Of a DNA stretch of 64,000 nt, positions 43,337-50,706 are shown piece after piece. The notes under the pieces are model-generated. The model did not search any database, was not told the origin of the DNA, and saw nothing but the letters and a program-made list of their open reading frames with translations. Source of the DNA: Vreelandella hamiltonii (GTDB lineage: Bacteria > Pseudomonadota > Gammaproteobacteria > Pseudomonadales > Halomonadaceae); assembly GCF_014651775.1 (NCBI RefSeq), contig NZ_BMXN01000015.1:21738-85737 (forward strand), given 5' to 3'. A program made the position numbers and the translations under genes. Numbering within the stretch: position 1 is the stretch's first letter; each line of letters starts with the position of its first letter.

Positions 43337-43729
43337 ATGGGAGCCCTAAAACACCTGGTACGAACGAGTTGCCTGGCCACACTGCTGGTATTTTCTACCG
43401 CTCACCAAGCAGTTGCCAGTCAATCAGCAGTAAACCTGGAGCTAGAAGAAGGCGTTGCGTCTTTCTACAGTGACCGCTTCCAGGGAGCCCTTACCGCTAG
43501 CGGTGAAACCTTTGATCAGCAAGCCCTCACGGCGGCTCACCCAAGCCTCCCGTTCGGTACCAAAGTGCTGGTCACTCGCCCCGACACAGGGCAGGAAGTA
43601 GAAGTGATGATCAATGATCGTGGTCCCTTCGTTCAGGGACGAGTCATCGATCTTTCAAAGCGAGCGGCGCGCGCACTAGGCATGGTACGCCGAGGCACCG
43701 CCCCAGTGATGATCACTCTGGTAGATTAA
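43337..43729 (+). CDS. RlpA-like DPBB-domain protein
   Basis: This 130-residue exported protein has a signal peptide ([16 protein letters not shown]) and one double-psi beta-barrel domain with the RlpA pattern: [70 protein letters not shown]. RlpA proteins cleave or bind denuded peptidoglycan glycans. This is a minimal form with no SPOR domain and no lipobox, so it may be secreted or periplasmic. The GEVIDLS region carries the active-site-like Asp (DRGPF, VIDLS). A strong terminator follows at 43801. The start at 43337 is preceded by GAGG. Confidence 0.88.
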   Translation: MGALKHLVRTSCLATLLVFSTAHQAVASQSAVNLELEEGVASFYSDRFQGALTASGETFDQQALTAAHPSLPFGTKVLVTRPDTGQEVEVMINDRGPFVQGRVIDLSKRAARALGMVRRGTAPVMITLVD

Positions 43730-43800
43730 CGGATAACACACCCGCGAGCGTGTGCTACCCCTTAAACGATCAGCGTTGCCATGCAACCTGCTGACTAAAA

Positions 43801-43826
43801 GCGGCCCCCAGCGGGGCCGCTTTTTT
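43801..43826 (+). terminator. Terminator after the RlpA-like gene
   Basis: GCGGCCCC (43801-43808) pairs with GGGGCCGC (43813-43820) around CAGC and is followed by TTTTTT. It is a strong intrinsic terminator; the upstream AAAA also makes it usable from the other strand. Confidence 0.88.
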
Positions 43827-43906
43827 ATGGCCTAATGAACCTGAAAGCAGGCTAATGGTCTTTATGAGGCAAGGATTACCGCATTCCCTGACAGCAGGAG
43901 GCTATG

Positions 43907-44905
43907 ATGATTTCTCGTTTCTACACGCTCACGACCTACCCCGCAGGCCTACCCGACCTCTCTACGTTCGCGCTGGAAAGTGCCGAGCTGCCGGAACTGG
44001 AAGAGGGCGAGGTTCGCATCCAGAATCGCTGGCTATCGGTCGACCCTTACATGCGCGGCAGAATGACGGGGATACGCACTTACATTGCCCCTTTCGAGCT
44101 GGGCAAGCCCATGGAAGGCGGCGCCATTGGTGAGGTCATCGCATCGAGGCATCCCGATATCAAGGAAGGCCAGCGCGTCAGCCACATGGGCGGCTGGCGA
44201 GACATTGCCCAACTGCCGGGCGAAAGCGTCACCCCGCTGCCGGAAGGCGACGCCCCCGAGCAAGCCTATCTGGGCGTGCTGGGCATGCCGGGCATGACCG
44301 CCTGGACAGGCCTGAACCTGATTGCCGAATGCAAACCCAGCGATAACGTGCTGGTCAGTGCCGCCAGCGGTGCCGTGGGGTCACTGGCGGTACAGCTGGC
44401 CAAGGCCAAGGGGTGCCATGTGGTGGGCATTGCCGGGGCGGCCCACAAGCTGGCCTGGCTGGAGTCCATCGGCGTCGAGCCAGTCACCTATCAGGACCGC
44501 ACTGCGCAGGAGCTCAGCGACGCCATCAAGCTTGCCAGCCCGAACGGCATCGATGTCTATTTCGAAAACGTGGGGGGCATCTGCCTGGAAGCCGCGTTGG
44601 CTCAGCTCAACGAAGGGGCACGTATCGCCGTCTGCGGCATGATCGAAGGCTACAATGCCGAGGCACCTGCGCCTGGCCCCCGCAACCTGTCACAACTGGT
44701 GGTCCGCAAGGCCAGGATGCAAGGCTTCATCGTGGCGGATCACTGGGCCAGCTATCGCTACTTCCTGAATGAAGTGACGCCTCAGGTGGCCGATGGTCGC
44801 ATCGTCTACCAGGAGACCATCAAGGAAGGCCTGGAAAGTACCCCAGAGGCGTTTCTGGCGCTCTTCTCAGGCGCCAACACGGGCAAGATGCTGGTGAAGC
44901 TGTAA
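43907..44905 (+). CDS. curA: NADPH-dependent MDR-family reductase (CurA-like)
   Basis: This protein of 332 residues belongs to the zinc-independent medium-chain reductases like CurA and leukotriene B4 12-hydroxydehydrogenase: RWLSVDPYMRGRM near residue 43, LGVLGMPGMTAWTGL near 125, and the NADPH-binding VSAASGAVGSLAVQLAKAKG near 148. DVYFENVGG and RIAVCGMIEGYN follow. It reduces alkenals, alkenones or curcumin-like enones with NADPH. The ATG at 43907 is chosen over 43904 because AGGAG then has a 6-base spacer. It is a single-gene unit with a hairpin after it. Confidence 0.88.
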   Translation: MISRFYTLTTYPAGLPDLSTFALESAELPELEEGEVRIQNRWLSVDPYMRGRMTGIRTYIAPFELGKPMEGGAIGEVIASRHPDIKEGQRVSHMGGWRDIAQLPGESVTPLPEGDAPEQAYLGVLGMPGMTAWTGLNLIAECKPSDNVLVSAASGAVGSLAVQLAKAKGCHVVGIAGAAHKLAWLESIGVEPVTYQDRTAQELSDAIKLASPNGIDVYFENVGGICLEAALAQLNEGARIAVCGMIEGYNAEAPAPGPRNLSQLVVRKARMQGFIVADHWASYRYFLNEVTPQVADGRIVYQETIKEGLESTPEAFLALFSGANTGKMLVKL

Positions 44906-44940
44906 CTCACCAAGGTTCGCTACCACCCCATCTTATGCTC

Positions 44941-44964
44941 AGGGGGCAGCCCAGGCTGCCCCCT
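44941..44964. terminator. Hairpin between curA-like and TonB receptor genes
   Basis: AGGGGGCAGCC (44941-44951) and GGCTGCCCCCT (44954-44964) form an 11-bp stem between two convergent genes. It lacks a good T-run, so efficiency is uncertain. Confidence 0.55.
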
Positions 44965-45007
44965 GCTATCTACAGCGCTATCGTGTTGGCTTAGCGATCG
45001 GTTTGGC

Positions 45008-47068
45008 TTAGAAGCTCAGCTCGACGCCGCCATGAACACTGCGCCCCGGCGCAGGCTCGTAAAAACGCCCAAAGGTGCCGTTGATGCGCACGTTGTCGTT
45101 GTACTCTTCGTCGAACAGGTTACGTAGCCCCAGATAAGCGCTCAGCCGCGTATCACCACTGAGCTGCCACTCATCGCCTACACGCAGGTTGACCAGCCAA
45201 TAGCTGTCGACTTGGGTGGCATTGGCGTTGTCGGCCATCAGGCTACCGATATATTCGGTTTCCAGCGTGGCAAAACGTTCCTGTTGCTGCCAGGTCAACT
45301 GGTTGATCCAGGTCTGCTCGGGCAAGCCGGGGAGCCGATTGCCATCAAAATTCGCCCCTGAATCGTCAAAGTTATCGAACTCGTAGCGCGCCAGCGTCAA
45401 GGCACTGTTCACCCGCCATGCATCGGCCAGCTGCCAGCCCAGTGCCAACTCGATCCCGTCACGCTGGGTATCGCTGGCGTTCTCGTAGAAGGTGCGCCCT
45501 CCTTCATCGAAAGGCACCAGCTCATCGCGCACCCGCACGGAAAACAGCGCCAGATCGTAATCCAGGGCCAGCGGTTCGACATACCCGCGCATCCCGATTT
45601 CTCGATTCCAGGCTTTTTGCGGCTCGATGGCTGGGTTGAAGCCCCCGCCCGCAGGGTTGGCGAATTCGGCAAAGGTGGGGGTTTCGAACGCGGTGCCGGT
45701 GTTCAAATAGAGTTGATGCTGCGGCAGGTAACGGTAGCTCACCCCGGCCGAGCCGCTCCATTCGTTGAAGGAGCGTCGGCCACTCTGGTCGCCATCTGCC
45801 AGAAAGTCATCGTCTACCCTGAGCGCCACACGATCGAAGCGCGCGCCCAGCGAAAACGTCACCTGCTCGGAAAGCGCCAGATCCCCCTGAGCAAAGACGC
45901 CGCTGGAGGTGGCACGCTGGGTTTCGTCAGCCGAGGCATCCCCCACCGCGCCCACGGCATTGACCCGATTGCGGTAGCGGTCATCCTCCTGGCGAGCAAG
46001 GTCGACGCCGACCACGTAATCGAGGGGCAGCTCGCCCAGCATGGCTGCCTGGTGATACTCGGCGCTGGCCCCCATGTAATCACGGCGATAGCCCAAACGG
46101 CTGTCACCGACAAACGGCAGCTGCTGTTCGAAATCACGACGAGCCACAAAACCGCGCAGGTACAAGGCGCCGTCCCCCAGCGCCAAGTCTTCGTATTGCA
46201 GCCCCAGCACCTGCTGTTCGGCCTGCTGCCGGGCATCCAGCGCCAGGGCGTTGGGCGCAGCCTGATCGCGCCCCTGCGCAACCTCGGTGGCCGTCAGGGC
46301 ACCGGGATCTTCCGAGCGCGGGTTATCCAGCACGTTGATGATGGCCGTCAGTGCCCGTTCACTGCCCAACTCACGGCGCAGCTTGGCATTCAGCAGGTAC
46401 TTTTCCGTGGCGCTCTGCTCGCGATAACCATCCACGTTGAGGGCCGTCAAGCTGACATGATGCGACCAATCCCCCTGCGCGCCACCGTGCTGCAGCGCCA
46501 CTTTCTGATAGCCATGGCTGCCCGCCCCCAGGCGGATGCGAGTGCCAGGGTTGTCGCGCCCATCGGCCGTGGTCACGTCGATCACGCCCCCGGCAGCATT
46601 ACCGTAGAGCACCGATGACGGGCCGCGAATCACCTCGATCCGTTCGGCGCTGTCCAGGTCGATGGCATCCAGCTGCGCTTGACCATCCGGCAGGGTATAC
46701 GGAATGCCATCCACCATCACCGTAATCCCCCGTACGCCAAACGGCGCCCGGGCACCAAAACCACGAATGGCGATACGCTGGCCCTGGGCAAAATTATCGC
46801 GGTTCTGCAGCGATACCCCGGGCACCCTGTTCAGCGACTCATCCAGCCGCACCCGCTGCTGCCCCTGCTGGATCTCCTGGGCGTCGAGGGTCGAAACAGC
46901 CGCTGGGGTCGCATAGAGTTCACGGGCCAAACGGGGAGCGCTGACCTCCACGGCAGGCAGCACGGTACTGGCCTCGGGCGCAGTTTCCGCCGCCGCCGGG
47001 GTCATCACCACCGACCCCAACAACAGAGCCAGCGGTGTACGTGAAAACGGTAGTTGAAAACGATGCAT
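45008..47068 (-). CDS. TonB-dependent outer-membrane receptor
   Basis: This protein of about 686 residues has a signal peptide (LALLLGSVVMTPAAAETA), a TonB-box-like TVLPAVEVSAPR, a plug (LDESLNRVPGVSLQNRDNFA, QRIAIRGFGARAPFGVRGIT, VMVDGIPYTLPDGQAQLDAI, RIEVIRGPSSVLYGNAAGG) and a barrel ending in LSF. It resembles FecA/YncD-type receptors and has no STN domain, unlike the receptor at 24555. The ligand is unknown. The start at 47068 follows GAAGGGAA. No transport partners are adjacent, so it works with an ABC system encoded elsewhere, or with the fhu genes about 12-20 kb away. A short inverted repeat, TCAGC/GCTGA (47094-47107), precedes it. Confidence 0.9.
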   Translation of the reverse strand: MHRFQLPFSRTPLALLLGSVVMTPAAAETAPEASTVLPAVEVSAPRLARELYATPAAVSTLDAQEIQQGQQRVRLDESLNRVPGVSLQNRDNFAQGQRIAIRGFGARAPFGVRGITVMVDGIPYTLPDGQAQLDAIDLDSAERIEVIRGPSSVLYGNAAGGVIDVTTADGRDNPGTRIRLGAGSHGYQKVALQHGGAQGDWSHHVSLTALNVDGYREQSATEKYLLNAKLRRELGSERALTAIINVLDNPRSEDPGALTATEVAQGRDQAAPNALALDARQQAEQQVLGLQYEDLALGDGALYLRGFVARRDFEQQLPFVGDSRLGYRRDYMGASAEYHQAAMLGELPLDYVVGVDLARQEDDRYRNRVNAVGAVGDASADETQRATSSGVFAQGDLALSEQVTFSLGARFDRVALRVDDDFLADGDQSGRRSFNEWSGSAGVSYRYLPQHQLYLNTGTAFETPTFAEFANPAGGGFNPAIEPQKAWNREIGMRGYVEPLALDYDLALFSVRVRDELVPFDEGGRTFYENASDTQRDGIELALGWQLADAWRVNSALTLARYEFDNFDDSGANFDGNRLPGLPEQTWINQLTWQQQERFATLETEYIGSLMADNANATQVDSYWLVNLRVGDEWQLSGDTRLSAYLGLRNLFDEEYNDNVRINGTFGRFYEPAPGRSVHGGVELSF

Positions 47069-47162
47069 GGATTCCCTTCCCAATGATTGGCGCTCAGCCT
47101 AAGCTGAACGATAGTGTAAGTGGTTGGTCTTATAGGTTAGCTAAAAAAGCAAAGGAGGCTTT

Positions 47163-47336
47163 ATGGCGTTGACAGCGACAGACCCGATCAAGATGATTTT
47201 TGCGGTGATCTTCCCCCCTCTCGGGGTGTTTCTCGAAGTCGGGCTAAAAGGACATTTCTGGCTCAATATCCTGCTGACCCTGTTTGGTTTCATACCGGGC
47301 ATCCTTCATGCGTTCTATGTCATCTTGAAGCACTAG
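47163..47336 (+). CDS. Pmp3/YqaE-family small membrane protein
   Basis: This 57-residue protein has the two hydrophobic helices and the motifs of the Pmp3/YqaE (UPF0057) family: FPPLGVFLEVG near residue 17 and LTLFGFIPGILHAFYV near 38-53. Members are linked to membrane potential and salt stress in yeast and bacteria. The ATG at 47163 has AGGAGG just upstream, a textbook ribosome-binding site. A perfect 14-bp terminator follows at 47361. It is divergent from the TonB receptor. Its small size makes it easy to miss. Confidence 0.88.
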   Translation: MALTATDPIKMIFAVIFPPLGVFLEVGLKGHFWLNILLTLFGFIPGILHAFYVILKH

Positions 47337-47360
47337 CCCGCTCGTATCACCCCGTCTGAC

Positions 47361-47397
47361 AAACGCCGCCTTGCCTCGTGCAAGGCGGCGTTTTTGC
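47361..47397. terminator. Terminator after the YqaE-like gene
   Basis: AAACGCCGCCTTGC (47361-47374) and GCAAGGCGGCGTTT (47380-47393) pair perfectly over 14 bp and run into TTTTT. It may serve the convergent symporter gene as well. Confidence 0.88.
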
Positions 47398-47447
47398 ACC
47401 CGCCCTTTATCTTTCCAGCAGTTCTTTCCAGAGGTTCTTTCCGAAGG

Positions 47448-48716
47448 TCATGCCTGCTTGTTAACAGCGGGGCTATCCGTTTCGGGTGGCGCTTCGCTCA
47501 GGTCGTTCCCTTCACTGCGGCTGATCACGGACGAGCCGACCAGGTCTCCCGTCACGTTCAGTGCCGTGGCCCCCATGCCGACCAACGCATCGATTGCCGT
47601 CAATAGCGCCACGGTTTCAATGGGCAGGCCCACTTGAGCAAATACCGTCGCGATCATGATGATACCCGCCCCCGGCACACCCGCCGTCCCGACGGTCACT
47701 AACGTGCCGATCAGCACGATCTGGGCCATGCTCATGAAATCGAGCGGGGCACCAATGACGTTGGCGGCAAACACCGCCGAAATGGCAATACGAATTGCCG
47801 CGCCATCCATGTTCAGCGTTGCCCCAAGCGGCAAGCTGAAGCCATAGATGCTTTTCGGGATGCCCATGCGTTGGGCTGCATTGATGGTCAAGGGTAGCGT
47901 GCCTGCACTGCTTTGCGTCGCAAAAGCAGTCGCCATGGGCGTGCGCGCCTCACGAAAGAAGGTGCGTAACTTCACTCCGAAAAGCATCATGATCAGGCAA
48001 TAAATTAGCAGCTGTACCCCCAGGGCGATATAGAGCACCATCACCATATCCCCCAGCGATACCAGGGTTGCCATTCCCTGCTGGCTGACCGTCTTGGCGA
48101 CAATGGCAAAGACCCCTATCGGTACGAAATGCAGCACGCCAGCCATGACCTTGAGGGTGACTTCGTTCAGCCCTTCGATCACCTGATAAAGCTGTTCTCC
48201 CAGCACATGCTGTTGCTCGGATTGGCGCAACTTCAGCAGGGCAATGCCAAAGACCAAGGCGGTAAAAATGATGCCCAGCATGTTCAGCTCGGCAAAAGCC
48301 GTCACGATATTTCTGGGCACGATGTTCAGCAAAGCATCGACCACGCCAGGGCTCTCGGGAACCGAAAAGCTCGCACTATCATTCAGCGTCATGCCGCTGC
48401 CAGGACTGAACAGCGTCGCCACGCTCAAGCCCACCATGATCGCCAAGGCGGAGGACCCCAAATAGTAGAAGAACACCTTGCCCCCTACCCGGCCGGCGCT
48501 CCCCTCACGCGATTGATTCACTCCCACCATGAGCGTGAACAGCACGATGGGCACGATGAGAAAGGTCAACAGACGCAGCAGCAAATCCCCGACCGGGCCT
48601 AGCCATGTGGCGACCCACTCGCCGCCCACCAGGCCGACCAGCACGCCCAAAACCAGCGCAATGGTCACGCGTAAAATAAGCGACGCCTGAAGATAGCGCT
48701 TCCATAGATATTTCAT
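47448..48716 (-). CDS. Dicarboxylate/amino-acid:cation symporter (DAACS/GltP-like)
   Basis: This 422-residue protein has about eight membrane helices and two re-entrant loops of the glutamate/dicarboxylate symporter family. It shows ATQSSAGTLPLTINAAQRMG (the S-S-S/A-G/A-T-L-P loop) and SLPLGATLNMDGAAIRI (the N-M-D-G sodium/substrate motif). It takes up glutamate, aspartate or C4-dicarboxylates with sodium or protons. The first 17 residues (MKYLWKRYLQASLILRV) are normal. A five-copy 13-bp repeat lies in its 5' leader (48728-48792). Which substrate is preferred cannot be told from motifs. It converges on the YqaE-like gene. Confidence 0.9.
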   Translation of the reverse strand: MKYLWKRYLQASLILRVTIALVLGVLVGLVGGEWVATWLGPVGDLLLRLLTFLIVPIVLFTLMVGVNQSREGSAGRVGGKVFFYYLGSSALAIMVGLSVATLFSPGSGMTLNDSASFSVPESPGVVDALLNIVPRNIVTAFAELNMLGIIFTALVFGIALLKLRQSEQQHVLGEQLYQVIEGLNEVTLKVMAGVLHFVPIGVFAIVAKTVSQQGMATLVSLGDMVMVLYIALGVQLLIYCLIMMLFGVKLRTFFREARTPMATAFATQSSAGTLPLTINAAQRMGIPKSIYGFSLPLGATLNMDGAAIRIAISAVFAANVIGAPLDFMSMAQIVLIGTLVTVGTAGVPGAGIIMIATVFAQVGLPIETVALLTAIDALVGMGATALNVTGDLVGSSVISRSEGNDLSEAPPETDSPAVNKQA

Positions 48717-48727
48717 TGAGTGCCCTG

Positions 48728-48792
48728 TTGGTGTAAATGGTTGATGTAAATAGTTGGTGTGAATCGTTGGTAGGAATCAGCGATAGAAATCA
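48728..48792 (-). repeat. Five-copy 13-bp tandem repeat in the symporter leader
   Basis: Five adjoining 13-bp units run from 48728 to 48792, four starting TTG(G/A)T, with the common pattern TTGGTGT-AAT-G. The units diverge by a few bases. The block ends 11 bp before the symporter start codon on the minus strand, so it would be in the mRNA leader or overlap the promoter. Confidence 0.75.
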
Positions 48793-48935
48793 GCGGTCTA
48801 CATCGTGCGTCGCAACATCATTACGTGGCCTAGCTTAGCATGGCGCATGGGCCTCATTTTACAACGCGCATGAAGGCCCCGTTCTCCACCACCCTAGCCA
48901 CGCCACAGGTTTTCTCTTCGATTGCCGGAGCTCCC

Positions 48936-49151
48936 ATGAACAGCATCAACCCCAATAAGCTACACCACAGCAAATGGACCGCGGTCACGCCTCGCAACAA
49001 GGAAAAACATTTCATCGTGACCCAGCTGCTGCGCGACGAGGAAGAGCAGGTCGTCGATGTCGTGCTGGAAGCCGTGCATTCCCATCGTGAAACCACGCTG
49101 CCCTGGCAGGCGCTCAAGGATGACCAGACGTGGAAAATGGGCTGGAAATAG
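48936..49151 (+). CDS. Trp-rich small protein (TIGR02450-like)
   Basis: This 71-residue protein matches the small tryptophan-rich family TIGR02450: NPNKLHHSKWTAVTPRNKEK near the N-terminus, VVDVVLEAVHSHRETTLPW in the middle and WKMGWK at the end. The family function is unknown. The ATG at 48936 is preceded by GGAG; upstream in-frame sequence lacks a ribosome-binding site. It is a single gene, about 220 bp before the cold-shock gene. Confidence 0.82.
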   Translation: MNSINPNKLHHSKWTAVTPRNKEKHFIVTQLLRDEEEQVVDVVLEAVHSHRETTLPWQALKDDQTWKMGWK

Positions 49152-49373
49152 CGCTTCCCATGGCAAGACTCAAAAAATAATCACGAAAGGCTTTGACCCG
49201 GCAGCGCAAGCATGACACTGTAGCGTCAGTTGGTTAGTAAGCAAGCAGCATGGTTTCAGTTGCGTACGATCTTTTTCGTTAGCCTGAATATTGTATTCCT
49301 TGTTTCACCCGCTACTTCATCTGGGTCATACCAGGAATTTTATTAAGGCGCATCAGCGCAAAGGATCTACACA

Positions 49374-49580
49374 ATGGCAACTGGCACAGTTAAATGGTTT
49401 AACGACACCAAAGGCTTCGGTTTCATCGCTCCTTCTGACGGTGGCGACGATCTGTTTGCACACTTCTCCGAAATCCAGTCTGACGGCTTCAAAACCCTGC
49501 AAGAAGGCGCTAACGTCTCTTTCGACGTTACCCAGGGTAAAAAAGGCCTGCAGGCTTCTAACATCAAGCAAATCTCCTAA
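49374..49580 (+). CDS. Cold-shock protein, CspA family
   Basis: This 68-residue single cold-shock domain protein has RNP1 KGFGFI (13-18) and RNP2 LFAHF (27-31), with the conserved start [14 protein letters not shown]. It binds single-stranded RNA and DNA and acts as an RNA chaperone. It has a gene-free upstream stretch of 222 bp, consistent with the long 5' leaders that make cspA-type mRNAs temperature-sensitive. The ribosome-binding site is AAAGGA. Two hairpins follow: 49604-49631 and the terminator at 49637-49660. Whether it is cold-induced cannot be read. Confidence 0.94.
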   Translation: MATGTVKWFNDTKGFGFIAPSDGGDDLFAHFSEIQSDGFKTLQEGANVSFDVTQGKKGLQASNIKQIS

Positions 49581-49603
49581 GTCTTCGGACTTGAGCATTT
49601 GCT

Positions 49604-49631
49604 GGAACCCACGCCTCGTGTGATGGGTTCC
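49604..49631 (+). repeat. First hairpin after the cold-shock gene
   Basis: GGAACCCA (49604-49611) and TGGGTTCC (49624-49631) pair perfectly around a 12-base loop. It lies just before the terminator, with no T-run, and could protect the mRNA 3' end. Confidence 0.6.
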
Positions 49632-49636
49632 ACCAG

Positions 49637-49660
49637 AAAGGCCCGCTTCGGCGGGCCTTT
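49637..49660. terminator. Terminator after the cold-shock gene
   Basis: AAAGGCCCGC (49637-49646) and GCGGGCCTTT (49651-49660) pair perfectly around TTCG, a stable tetraloop, and run into TTTTT. A-rich bases on the left let it serve the convergent rlmA gene too. Confidence 0.9.
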
Positions 49661-49685
49661 TTGCGTTTGAGCGTTATATTCTGGA

Positions 49686-50540
49686 CTACACTCGCTTCCA
49701 GACGATGAGCCGTGCATCCACGGTCAACGACAGCGCCTCCAGATTCGCCGCTCGCTCACGGCCTTCGGCACTGGCGCGGTAAAGGTGAGGCGTCATGGCC
49801 AGCAAATCGCCAATCGACTCGGCCCCCTTCAAAGTGACCACATAGCGCAGCTCATGCGCTGAATGCGCCACAAAGCCTGCGGGCATCTCAGGAGACTTTT
49901 CACGGGCGGGCTTCAGGGTCGGGTAGATGACCTCACGCAGCTCTCGCAAATGCTCAGGCCCCGCTTCCACCTGCAGCAGCTGCCCACCCGGCTTGAGTAC
50001 CCGCGCAAACTCCGCATGCACCGGAAAGCCGAACAGGCACAGCACGCTGTCCAGCGTGGCCGACTGTACCGGCAGCTGCGCATTGCTGCCCACCACCCAA
50101 CGGCACGTCTCGGCCCCCTGCCTGGCAGCCGCCAACACCGCCCACTTGGAAATATCCAACCCCATCAGCGCCAGCGACTGTTCGGCAGGCCATCGCCCCG
50201 CCAGTTCACGCAGGTAGTACCCCTCGCCACACCCCGCATCCAGGCAGTGGTACGCCTCCTGCCCATGGGCATGGGCATGGGCATGGCGCTGGAGGATATC
50301 GCTCACCGACTCGGCAATCGGCCGATAATGCCCCGCCGCCAGAAAACGCTGGCGGGCAGCCACCATGGGCTTGCTATCGCCAGGGTCCGTCGAGCGCTTC
50401 TGCTGCACCGGCAGCAGGTTCACATAGCCCTGCCTGGCCACATCGAAAGCGTGGCGGGCGGCACATCGCCACGTATTGCCTTCCAGATAGAGCGGTTCGC
50501 CATCGAGCGGGCAGGCCAACGCCTGAAAGGGGGTGCTATT
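49686..50540 (-). CDS. rlmA: 23S rRNA (guanine-N1)-methyltransferase RlmA-like
   Basis: This 284-residue protein matches RlmA/RrmA, which methylates G745 of 23S rRNA: an N-terminal zinc-ribbon-like region (ACPLDGEPL, WRCAARHAFDVARQGYVNLL), PVQQKRSTDPGDSKPMVAAR, and the SAM-binding CLDAGCGEGYYLREL. Of the zinc ligands known in E. coli RlmA (Cys-x2-Cys and Cys-x3-His) the second Cys is Asp14 here. A low-complexity HAHAHAHG stretch before the SAM motif comes from a catggg repeat. The start at 50540 (MNSTPFQ) is preferred over a longer in-frame frame. The gene is divergent from the LplT-Aas fusion. Confidence 0.87.
   Translation of the reverse strand, partial: NSTPFQALACPLDGEPLYLEGNTWRCAARHAFDVARQGYVNLLPVQQKRSTDPGDSKPMVAARQRFLAAGHYRPIAESVSDILQRHAHAHAHGQEAYHCLDAGCGEGYYLRELAGRWPAEQSLALMGLDISKWAVLAAARQGAETCRWVVGSNAQLPVQSATLDSVLCLFGFPVHAEFARVLKPGGQLLQVEAGPEHLRELREVIYPTLKPAREKSPEMPAGFVAHSAHELRYVVTLKGAESIGDLLAMTPHLYRASAEGRERAANLEALSLTVDARLIVWKRV
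50264..50287. repeat. 6-bp tandem repeat in rlmA
   Basis: Four 6-bp CATGGG-type units in tandem (the last ends in C) are in frame in rlmA and encode His-Ala pairs (HAHAHAHG). It is a short microsatellite likely to change length in frame. Confidence 0.75.
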
Positions 50541-50706
50541 CATCAATGGGGATTCTCTTGGCAGCCTTGTCGAGCGTATGCGCAAGCACGCTATACTGCA
50601 TCACCCTGCAAGACGATCAGTTTCAAAACCGACCACGATACCGGAAAGCCCGCACAACACAATGCGCGCAGGTGTATCAAGCATCCGGCAAACAAGGCGA
50701 GACACC

